From Trebonia kvetii (GTDB taxonomy: Bacteria; Actinomycetota; Actinomycetes; Streptosporangiales; Streptosporangiaceae): a stretch of DNA of 64,000 bases. The stretch is from positions 782,519 through 846,518 of the forward strand of contig NZ_RPFW01000001.1 of NCBI RefSeq assembly GCF_007827045.1, given 5' to 3'. Below are positions 55,032 through 62,455 of this stretch, piece by piece. Below the pieces are notes generated by a model. The model was not told the origin of the DNA. It did not search any database and was given only the letters and a program-made list of their open reading frames with translations. The position numbers were made by a program, and so were the translations under genes. How positions within the stretch are numbered: position 1 is the first letter of the stretch; every line of letters starts with the position of its first letter.

Positions 55032-56422
55032 TGAGATGGCGTAGGCCCGCTCTTCCCTGGCCGTTGCGCTGGCCGTTCTCGCATGGCCTGATCCGCGGCC
55101 CGCGGCTAGCTTCGGTGTCTGCCCTGATGTCGAAATCGCGCATGGCAGGCCCTCCCCCAGGCCCCTTCCGCCGGTCATTCTGGCGCAGCCCGATCCGCGG
55201 CCCGTGGCTGACGTCAGTGTTCGGCCTGATGCTGCTGGCAGCCATCCCGGTGATGTTCGTGACCGGCTTGCTGTCCTATGCCGCCTACAATCCCGATCTC
55301 AGCCCGGTCAATGACACGACTCCCGGCAAGGGGCTGCTCGGGTTCTACCTCTTCTCCTGGCCCACCCATCCGGTCTGGCTCTACCGGCTCAACCAGGGCG
55401 TCCACGTCACCCTAGGGCTGATGCTGGTGCCGATCCTGCTGTTCAAGCTCTGGTCGGTGCTGCCGAAGCTATTCGAATGGCCGCCGCTGCGCTCACCCGC
55501 CCACATGCTGGAGCGGGTATCGCTGTTCCTGCTTGTCGGCGGCGCGGGGTTCGAGTTCGTAACCGGGATCTTGAACATCCAGACGTGGTACAAGTTCCCC
55601 GGCTCTTTTTACCCGCTGCATTTCTACGGAGCCTGGGTGTTCACCGCTGGCTTCGTCGTCCACGTGAGCCTCAAGCTGCCGACCATGATCAGGGCGCTGC
55701 GCAGCCGCAGCCTGATCGGGGAGCTGCGGACCGGCCTCGCCCGGACACGCCCGGAGCCGCCCGACGCCGGGTACCTGGCCAGCCCCGCGCCCGCCGCCCC
55801 GACGATCTCCCGGCGCGGTGTGCTGGCGTTCGCCGGTGCGGGCTCTTTGCTCATCGGGCTGCTGACCGTGGGCCAGTCCGCTGGCGGGCCGCTGCGACGC
55901 ACCGCGCTGCTGGCGCCGCACGGACAGGACGTCACTGGCGGACGTCGCGATTTCCAGGTCAACAAGACCGCGGCCGAGGTCGGAATCACCACGTCGCAGA
56001 CCGGCGCCAGCTGGCGGCTCACGGTCGGGAAGGCCGGCCAGGCCGCCCGCGCCCCGGTTGTGCTGAGCCGCGCCGACCTGCTCCGCATGGAACAGCACAC
56101 CGCCAGCCTGCCTATCGCGTGCGTCGAAGGCTGGTCCACAGAAAACCAGGCCTGGACCGGGGTCCGGCTGCGCGACCTGGCCCTGATGGCAGGCGTCACC
56201 CGCCCGGCCAGCGTCCTGGTGCAATCCCTGCAGAACGGCGGTGCGTTCGGCCAGACGGTGCTGTCGGCCGGGCAGATCATGGACCCGGACTCGCTGCTTG
56301 CACTGCGCGTCAACGGCGCGGATCTAACGCCCGACCACGGATACCCGGCCCGGGTGATCGTGCCCGCCATCCCGGGCGTGCACAACACCAAGTGGGTCGC
56401 CAGCCTGACCTTCCAGGCCTGA
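55031..56422 (+). CDS. Molybdopterin-dependent oxidoreductase with cytochrome-b-like membrane domain
   Basis: A 463-residue protein. Residues 40-240 are a membrane part with His in HPVWLYRLNQGVHVTLGL and HFYGAWVFTAGFVVHVSLK, suited to haem b. A Tat-like motif (TISRRGVLAFAGAG, about 256) follows, then a sulfite-oxidase-type domain with Mo-ligand Cys in LPIACVEGWSTENQAW. It is thus a fused membrane-anchored molybdoenzyme. GTG at 55031; ATG at 55142 is likely, since residues 1-36 look like a duplicate of 44-64. Confidence 0.82.
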   Translation: MRWRRPALPWPLRWPFSHGLIRGPRLASVSALMSKSRMAGPPPGPFRRSFWRSPIRGPWLTSVFGLMLLAAIPVMFVTGLLSYAAYNPDLSPVNDTTPGKGLLGFYLFSWPTHPVWLYRLNQGVHVTLGLMLVPILLFKLWSVLPKLFEWPPLRSPAHMLERVSLFLLVGGAGFEFVTGILNIQTWYKFPGSFYPLHFYGAWVFTAGFVVHVSLKLPTMIRALRSRSLIGELRTGLARTRPEPPDAGYLASPAPAAPTISRRGVLAFAGAGSLLIGLLTVGQSAGGPLRRTALLAPHGQDVTGGRRDFQVNKTAAEVGITTSQTGASWRLTVGKAGQAARAPVVLSRADLLRMEQHTASLPIACVEGWSTENQAWTGVRLRDLALMAGVTRPASVLVQSLQNGGAFGQTVLSAGQIMDPDSLLALRVNGADLTPDHGYPARVIVPAIPGVHNTKWVASLTFQA

Positions 56423-56423
56423 C

Positions 56424-57746
56424 ATGCGCCGGCTACTGCGCTGGTACGGCGCCAACCCGCTGCACTTGGTCACCATGCTCGGCAGCTTCGCGCTCGCCGG
56501 TTACGCCGCCGCCCAGCTGCTGCCACTGGACGTCTTCGGCATCGCCGTCTGGTTCGCCGGCGCGGTCATCGGCCACGACCTGCTACTAATGCCGCTGTAC
56601 ACGCTCGCCGACAGGTCCGCGGCAGCGGTCTTCAGGCACGTCCCGCCGAAACTGCCCACGGTGCAGTGGATCAACTACCTGCGTGTCCCGGTGGTGCTAT
56701 CCGGTCTCCTGCTCCTCATCTGGTTCCCGCTGATCTTCCGGCTGCCCACCGGTTTCCAGGCCGCGACAACCCTGTCGCTAAACCCCTACCTGTGGCACTG
56801 GCTCGGCGTGACCGGAGCCCTGTTCCTGCTGTCCGCCACCGCCCTCGCACTACGACTGCGCGCCGGCGGCCGCGGCACACCGAAAGGGCCTGTCTCCGGC
56901 CGGGGAGCCGCCGGTCCGCCTTCGCCCGTGACTCCTGGTCCTCTGGAACGGCCGGCGCCTGTGCCCCATCAGGTTCAGGCTCCGGCAGGTAAGACGTCGC
57001 CCCGGCTTGACGCTCACGCACTGAAAGGCGTCAGCCCGAGGACGCTTCACGACCCGACCTCCGCTGGTGGCAGGAACCCAGGAATGAACAGCCCGTCCAC
57101 AATCGCCGAGCGCGTCGCCGTGATGCACGCCGCGAGGGCTCCCGAACCGCCCGCTGAGGGTACGGGCGCCTTCGCCCGCGAACAGGCTGAGCTGGCGGCT
57201 AGCGAGCCGGCCGGCATCGCGCCGACCGGGACCGTCCTTCCTGACGTGGAACTGCTCGACGTGCACGGCGCGGCCACCACCTTGTCCGCCGCCGCTGGTG
57301 ACGGCATGTCGGTCCTGGTCTTCTACCGGGGTGCCTGGTGCCCCTACTGCAATATCGCCTTGTCCGCATACCAGGAGCAGCTTCTCCCGCAACTGACCGA
57401 GCGCGGCATCCGTCTCGTCGCGATCAGCCCGCAGAAACCGGACGGGTCGCTGACCATGCAGCAGAAACAGAGCCTCACCTTCACCGTTGTCTCCGACCCC
57501 GGCAACCTCATCGCCGGGCGGCTCGGCATCCTCACCCGTCCCTCGCAGGAGGCCCGCGCCGCCCAACTGCACCACGGACTCGACCTGACCAGCGTCAACG
57601 CCGACGGCACCGACACTCTGCCGATGCCCGCCACCGTCATCCTCGACGCCAGCCGCACCGTTCGGTGGATCGACGTCCACCCCGACTACAGCACCCGCAC
57701 CGAACCCCGGCAAGTCATCGACGCCCTCGACCACCACGGGCACTGA
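56424..57746 (+). CDS. Membrane protein fused to AhpC/TSA-type peroxiredoxin
   Basis: A 440-residue frame. Residues 1-150 have four TM helices (HLVTMLGSFALAGYAAAQLL, IAVWFAGAVIGHDLLLM, VVLSGLLLLIWFPLIF, WHWLGVTGALFLLSATAL). Residues 225-440 are an AhpC/TSA peroxiredoxin-like domain (VLVFYRGAWCPYCNIALSAYQ, VAISPQKPDGSLTMQQK, PMPATVILDASRTVRWIDV). A Pro/Gly-rich linker with no stop joins them. Met221 (ATG 57084) with a CAGGA site before it could be a separate start, so either a true fusion or loss of a stop codon is possible. The membrane part follows the molybdoenzyme by 1 bp. Confidence 0.65.
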   Translation: MRRLLRWYGANPLHLVTMLGSFALAGYAAAQLLPLDVFGIAVWFAGAVIGHDLLLMPLYTLADRSAAAVFRHVPPKLPTVQWINYLRVPVVLSGLLLLIWFPLIFRLPTGFQAATTLSLNPYLWHWLGVTGALFLLSATALALRLRAGGRGTPKGPVSGRGAAGPPSPVTPGPLERPAPVPHQVQAPAGKTSPRLDAHALKGVSPRTLHDPTSAGGRNPGMNSPSTIAERVAVMHAARAPEPPAEGTGAFAREQAELAASEPAGIAPTGTVLPDVELLDVHGAATTLSAAAGDGMSVLVFYRGAWCPYCNIALSAYQEQLLPQLTERGIRLVAISPQKPDGSLTMQQKQSLTFTVVSDPGNLIAGRLGILTRPSQEARAAQLHHGLDLTSVNADGTDTLPMPATVILDASRTVRWIDVHPDYSTRTEPRQVIDALDHHGH

Positions 57747-57989
57747 ACAGCGCCGACCCCCGGCACTGCAAGGGCCATTGGTGTCACTGTGGTTCAGCGG
57801 GAGACGGCGTCCACCAATGCCCAAAGGGCTTTGCTCTGAACCGGGAACACACCCCGGCGTCGTGCCGAGGGCGCTTCCCTGTCTCTTCTGCCGTGGATCG
57901 CTCAGGTCGCGTCTCCAACCCGAAAGTGGAATGTCAAATCTAAAAAGCCGAGCTGGTCATTCCCGCCGGGATAGGGTCCCGCGCAGCCC

Positions 57990-58410
57990 GTCCGGACACC
58001 ACTGCGCTCCCCGCCGGCCGGGCGGAGCAGGTGCTCCGCGGGGACGAGGTGCCGGATCCCCGGCCGCCGGGGTCGAGCACGAAACCGGTGGACTGCAGGT
58101 CGGGCAGGCCGGGGCTGACGAAGGCGCCGGTCGCGTGCGCGATGGCGGCGGCGTCGGCGCTATGACCGACCGGGAACCGCAGGCCGTGCCTGGCGATCAG
58201 GTCCACCGTGGTGGCCTCGTCGTCCACCGACAGGGCGACGACGGTGATATCGCCGGCGGCGGGCCTGTCCAGCGACCGCTGGAACGCGCTGAGCTGGGCG
58301 TTGCAGTAGGGGCATCACGATCCCCGGTAGTACAGGACGACGCCGAAGCGGCCGCCAGGGCGTCAGGCAGGCGGTCCCCTGCTGCAGCACTGTCATCTGG
58401 GTCATGCACT
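57990..58410 (-). pseudogene. AhpC/TSA-type peroxiredoxin remnant
   Basis: The minus strand reads GGRFGVVLYYRGS then TGA then CPYCNAQLSAFQRSL, then ITVVALSVDDEATTVDLIARHGLRFPV and GFVLDPGG. The TGA (near 58317) takes the place of the Trp in RGSWCPYC. Frameshifts lie near 58360 and 58050. It resembles the intact domain at 57300-57740. A dead paralogue, converging with the fusion gene. Confidence 0.65.
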
Positions 58411-58549
58411 GTTAGTGTCTGCGGCGTCCACCTGGCTTACGGTGCCTGGTCAGCCGGTATGCGGGGGCCGGGACCGCGGCTGCGGCCGGTGGTGATGCGG
58501 CCCGAGGGCGATCCGGCCAGGGATCAGGTAGCCTGTGTCTTTGCTTAGC

Positions 58550-59227
58550 ATGGCGATGATGCCGGTTAACCGCATGGTGGATGAGACTCCTGTCACCGCT
58601 CCCGGGCTCGACGCTGAGTCGGCCTGGTGGCTTGGAGTGCTTGCCGAGACGGGTCCGCAGCGGGAAGCGGCACTGCGGCGGCTGCATGAGCTGCTGGTGC
58701 GCGTCGCGCGGGCGGAGGTGGCCCGGCGCGGGCCCCGGGTGCGGATCACCGGGCCCGAGCTTGACGACGTGGCCTGCCAGGCCGCGGCCGACGCGCTGAT
58801 GGCCGTTACCGGCAAGCTGGGGCAGTTCCGCGGGGAGAGCCGGTTCACGACCTGGGCGTGCAAGTTCGCCATCTTCGAGGTGTCGGCCAAGATCGGACGG
58901 CACTTCTGGCGTCATCCGGCCGTGCCGCTGGACGCCGAGGACTGGGACCGGCTGCCGGACCGGTTCGGTTTCGACCCCGCGCAGGAGGCCGAGTGGCGGG
59001 ACCTGGCCGCGGCGCTGCGCCGCGCCGTGGATGACAAGCTGACCCCGCGGCAGCGGCATGTCTTCGTCGCGATCGTGCTCAACGGTGTCCCGCTGGATGC
59101 CCTGGTCCTCGAGCTCGGCACCAACCGCAACGCGATCTACAAGGCGTTGTTCGACGCCCGGCGTAAGCTGCGGTCTGTTCTTGTTGCTGACGGGTATCTA
59201 CGCGATGACTCTCCGAGGGACTCATGA
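58550..59227 (+). CDS. RNA polymerase sigma factor (sigma-70/ECF type)
   Basis: A 225-residue sigma factor: sigma-2-like (AADALMAVTGKLGQFRGESRFTTWACKFAIFEVSAKI) and sigma-4-like (LTPRQRHVFVAIVLNGVPLDALVLELGTNRNAIYKALFDARRKLR). A cysteine in TTWACKFA is typical of the SigR-like set. The short zinc-finger gene next to it overlaps its stop (ATGA) and is its probable anti-sigma. Start codons at 58550 and 58559 are equally plausible. Confidence 0.88.
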   Translation: MAMMPVNRMVDETPVTAPGLDAESAWWLGVLAETGPQREAALRRLHELLVRVARAEVARRGPRVRITGPELDDVACQAAADALMAVTGKLGQFRGESRFTTWACKFAIFEVSAKIGRHFWRHPAVPLDAEDWDRLPDRFGFDPAQEAEWRDLAAALRRAVDDKLTPRQRHVFVAIVLNGVPLDALVLELGTNRNAIYKALFDARRKLRSVLVADGYLRDDSPRDS

Positions 59228-59445
59228 ACGACTGGCCGACACTGGATGACTTCCTGCGGACCGATCCGCAGGACGTGGGATGCGACCGTGCCATGGAGAT
59301 GCTGCACGTCTACGTTGAGCTGGTGGCGGCGGGCGCCCCGGCGGAGCAGCGGTACCCGGGCATCGCGGCGCACCTGCGCGCATGCGGCCCGTGCGGCGAG
59401 GACTTCGAGGGACTGCTGGCCGCGGTGCGCGGCGAGACGGACTGA
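59224..59445 (+). CDS. Small zinc-finger anti-sigma-like protein
   Basis: A 73-residue protein with the H-x3-C-x2-C motif HLRACGPCGEDFEG typical of ZAS anti-sigma factors. It overlaps the sigma gene stop by 4 bp. It lacks a membrane helix, so it probably acts in the cytoplasm, perhaps redox-sensitive. A terminator follows. Confidence 0.82.
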   Translation: MNDWPTLDDFLRTDPQDVGCDRAMEMLHVYVELVAAGAPAEQRYPGIAAHLRACGPCGEDFEGLLAAVRGETD

Positions 59446-59462
59446 CCGGCACGTGGCTTCCG

Positions 59463-59493
59463 GCGGCCGCATCGAAAGGCCGCGTCATTTTTC
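59463..59493 (+). terminator. Rho-independent terminator after the sigma/anti-sigma pair
   Basis: GCGGCC (59463-59468) and GGCCGC (59478-59483) form a stem with a nine-base loop, followed after GTCA by TTTTT. Confidence 0.7.
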
Positions 59494-59623
59494 CGTAATC
59501 CTTTTCCGCGCCAGCGGGCAGTAAGAACCCGGCCCGTCGCGCACACCAACCAGGGGTAAGGCAGACAGCGGTGACAGTTCGCCGCCCTTGGTTTCCGGCC
59601 CTGCCGGAGGAGAAGGACAGCAA

Positions 59624-60970
59624 ATGAAGATCTCGAATCGCAGATGGTGGCTGGCGGCCGCCGCGGCCGTGCTGGTCGCCGTCTCGGCGGTGCTCACCAC
59701 GATGGGGTCCGGCGGGGCGAACGCCGTGCCAGTCAGGGCCACGGCGGCCAAGGCCGGGGGGCTGGGCCAGCTGACGGGCCTGCTGCCCCGGAACAAGCTG
59801 ACCGAAGAAAGCGCGCTCCAGGTTGACCTCAGCAAGGAGACGGTGCGGCTGCCGCTGTACCCGGGCACCGCAAACGGGAAGAAGGTGTGGTACACCCTGC
59901 TGGACGCCTCCGACGCCGGCCTGGCGCACGACCTGGGCGTGAACTACGCGCCCAAGCTCGCCAACATCGCGATCAGCGACCCGGCCGCGGTGCAGACGGT
60001 GACCCTCGGCTCGCCGACGCCGCAGCAGAACCCGTTCGGGCCCGCGGCCGTGCACTTCGCCGGCGCGCCGGACTTCAGCCCCACCCGGATCGCGACGCCC
60101 GGGCCGGACGGATTCCCGCTGGCCAAGTTCCAGCCCGGTTCCGTGGCCGGCCCGGGATACAGCCCGTTCATCAAGATCGCCGGCTCCGACGTGGTCTACA
60201 ACGCGCCGATCGTGGCCACCGGCGACGGCCCCTTCGACGTGGTGCACCACACCAACACCGAGGACCGCGTACTGGGCATCCACATCGCGAGGCCGTCCAA
60301 GCCCGGCCAGTTCGCCGAGTCGTGGGTCGACCTGCTGTTCGTCAAGGGATTCGACGCCGGCCAGCCGATCGTGTACCTCAGCACCGACGCCGGCCAGCCG
60401 CTGACCGCGGTACTGGAGCGCTCCACCTACGTGCCCGCGCTGAACAACGCCTCGTTCAACGGCGGCGATGACTTCCTCGGCTCGGCCCGCGAGCGGCTGT
60501 TCGGCTTCATCAATGGCCAGACCGGCGCCGCCAACCCGAACGCGCAGGGGTTCGTGCACCTGGTCAAGGACGGATTCGCCTCATCGGACGCCTCCGCCGG
60601 CAACACCGCGATGATCAATGCCCTGCGCAACGGCGGGGACCTGCTGAACGTGTTCGGCGACTTCCCCACCCTGGCCGACCCCAGGCACGCCGATGCCTAC
60701 AGCCCGCTGTGGGACGCCCAGCTCGGACTGTGGACCCCCAAGGCGGTCAAGGCAGGGCTGAACACCCGCCAGATCGACGAGAACCAGGTCTTCAACCTGG
60801 CCGCCACCCGGCCCGACCTGCTGACCGGCGTCAACCCGGCCACCGGCCAGCCCGCCCCCTACGGCTCGGTCGGCGTGGACATCAACTGCGCGGTGATCGG
60901 CTACACCGCCACCGCGCCGACCGCCAACCTCGCCCCCCCTGCTCCCAACTCACAGTTCCCGCCACGCTAA
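59624..60970 (+). CDS. Secreted protein of unknown function
   Basis: A 448-residue protein with a Sec-type signal (KISNRRWWLAAAAAVLVAVSAVL, cleavage near residue 33). The mature part has no named domain that I recognise, but contains KVWYTLLDASDAGLAHDLGVNYAPKL, VDLLFVKGFDAGQPIVYLSTDAG, NNASFNGGDDFLG and a lone Cys in VGVDINCAVIG. ATG at 59624 has GAGGAGAAGG upstream. A target of the preceding sigma gene is possible. Confidence 0.75.
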   Translation: MKISNRRWWLAAAAAVLVAVSAVLTTMGSGGANAVPVRATAAKAGGLGQLTGLLPRNKLTEESALQVDLSKETVRLPLYPGTANGKKVWYTLLDASDAGLAHDLGVNYAPKLANIAISDPAAVQTVTLGSPTPQQNPFGPAAVHFAGAPDFSPTRIATPGPDGFPLAKFQPGSVAGPGYSPFIKIAGSDVVYNAPIVATGDGPFDVVHHTNTEDRVLGIHIARPSKPGQFAESWVDLLFVKGFDAGQPIVYLSTDAGQPLTAVLERSTYVPALNNASFNGGDDFLGSARERLFGFINGQTGAANPNAQGFVHLVKDGFASSDASAGNTAMINALRNGGDLLNVFGDFPTLADPRHADAYSPLWDAQLGLWTPKAVKAGLNTRQIDENQVFNLAATRPDLLTGVNPATGQPAPYGSVGVDINCAVIGYTATAPTANLAPPAPNSQFPPR

Positions 60971-60982
60971 CCACAGCCACCA

Positions 60983-61018
60983 GGCACGACGGCGGGCCCG
61001 GCCGGGCCCGCCGTCGTG
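60983..61018 (+). terminator. 36-bp perfect inverted repeat after the secreted-protein gene
   Basis: GCACGACGGCGGGCCCGG (60983-61000) is exactly complementary to 61001-61018, a long GC stem without a T-run. It probably ends the 59624 transcript. Confidence 0.65.
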
Positions 61019-61218
61019 CGGAGCGAGAACGCGTCCCCGCAGCTGCTCACGGCGGCCTGCCGGACACTTCACCGTTCAATCCGGGGGGACGAAGCGCGTG
61101 CCCCTCTGGTCCAAGCCGGCGGGCCAGCGGTAAGAAACCTGGCCGCTGACGACGCTAACAACGTGTAAGCGGGCTGAACGGCTCGCGAATGATGTATCGC
61201 AGAAAGGACACCGTTCCC

Positions 61219-61515
61219 ATGATCGTTACGCTGGGCATACTAGCGCTGCTGGAAGCCAAGGCCGGTAAGGGCGACGAGCTAGCGGCATTCCTCGAGGCCG
61301 GCCGGGACCTGGCCGTCGCCGAGGAAGGCACCGTTACCTGGTACGCGTTCAAGATCAGCGACACCAGCTACGGCATCTTCGACACCTTCGCCACCGCCGA
61401 CGCCCGCACCGCGCACATTAACGGCCAGATACCGGCCGCGCTAGCCGAAGCGTCGGCCGACCTGCTGGCCCGCGCACCGGACATCCAGCCCGTCAACCTT
61501 CTAGCCGTCAAGTAA
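61219..61515 (+). CDS. Antibiotic biosynthesis monooxygenase/YgiN-like protein
   Basis: A 98-residue ABM-domain protein (LGILALLEAKAGKGDELAAFLEAGRDLAVAEEGTVTWYAFKI, YGIFDTFATADARTAHINGQI). The family includes quinol monooxygenases. ATG at 61219 chosen over ATG 61189. No partner is obvious. Confidence 0.87.
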   Translation: MIVTLGILALLEAKAGKGDELAAFLEAGRDLAVAEEGTVTWYAFKISDTSYGIFDTFATADARTAHINGQIPAALAEASADLLARAPDIQPVNLLAVK

Positions 61516-62059
61516 GAGGCCGGCTGGATGCGGTGAACCGCGCTTAACGATCTTTAAATTAATGGCGGAGGTTACAGACTCTGCGCACAGTCGGCGTGCC
61601 GAGGCGCCGGAAGCTGAGCGTGATCGTGCCCGGCACTGACGCGAACCTCCGCCTTGAGGTCTGCAGCGGGCTACTGGCCGCCAGGCGGGATGACGGCGGT
61701 GTCGTGGAAGGCTAGGTCAAGTGGGCCGCCGACGGACGAGGAGCGTGCCAGAACAACTATTCCGCGCTGCAGGAATGGCCACCCCCGGTGCACTGGGACG
61801 ACGCCATATCGGCGGTTCGTGGGCGCAGATCCGCATTCTGCGGGACTGGCTCTGGTTCCCGTCAGCGCCCCGGGGCACTGCAAGTGACTTCGCCCGGGCG
61901 GCAGGAGTCGTGCCCGCCCGCCAGCCGGGACTGGGGCCGGCACGCTGCCGGTCTTGAGCATGCAGTTGACGGCTGTCCTGCCGGGCGCGTCGTCATTGTG
62001 CCAGCCGGAGCCCCAGCCTGGCCTTGACGGCCCCGGCCGGGATGGGCTTGAGTACGTCC
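61516..62059. other. 544-bp gap without a clear gene
   Basis: No frame has recognisable protein features; I see no RNA gene or repeat. Confidence 0.4.
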
Positions 62060-62455
62060 ATGTCTGATCAGCCTGCAGCGCTGCGCCACTGGCATGCCGT
62101 GGTCACGTCGAAGAATCCCGATCTCCTGGGTGATCTGCTGGCTGACGACGTGGTATTCCGGTCCCCGGCGGTGTTCGCCGCGCAGGAGGGCAAGGCGCTC
62201 ACGGCCAGTTACCTCAGCGCGGCGCTGAAGGTTCTGGGCCCGTCCTTGCGCTATGTCAGCCAGTGGCATGACGATGCCAGCGCGGTGCTGGAGTTCGAGG
62301 CCGACCTTGACTGCGTCTACGTCCAGGGCGTGGACATCTTGCGCTGGAATGCCGAGGGGCAGCTGGTCAGCTTCACGGTCATGGTGCGCCCGCTGCGCGG
62401 GCTGCAAAAGCTGGTCGAGCTGATGGCACTTCAACTGGGCGCTGGCCAGGCTTGA
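62060..62455 (+). CDS. NTF2/SnoaL-like fold protein
   Basis: A 131-residue protein with the SnoaL/NTF2 fold (LRHWHAVVTSKNPDLLGDLLADDVVFRSPAVF, SQWHDDASAVLEFEADLDCVYVQGVDILRWNAEGQLVSFTVMVRPL). No reaction is assigned. Its last 77 bp overlap the 3' end of the converging MMPL gene, so at least one end may be misplaced. Confidence 0.8.
   Translation: MSDQPAALRHWHAVVTSKNPDLLGDLLADDVVFRSPAVFAAQEGKALTASYLSAALKVLGPSLRYVSQWHDDASAVLEFEADLDCVYVQGVDILRWNAEGQLVSFTVMVRPLRGLQKLVELMALQLGAGQA

Noticed and set aside
56880..57080. A riboswitch between the membrane and peroxiredoxin parts
   Set aside because: Some GC-rich pairing is visible, but no known riboswitch consensus could be matched.
58310..58325. Selenocysteine codon in the peroxiredoxin remnant
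   Set aside because: The TGA replaces Trp, the surrounding gene has other frameshifts, and no SECIS-like element was seen.
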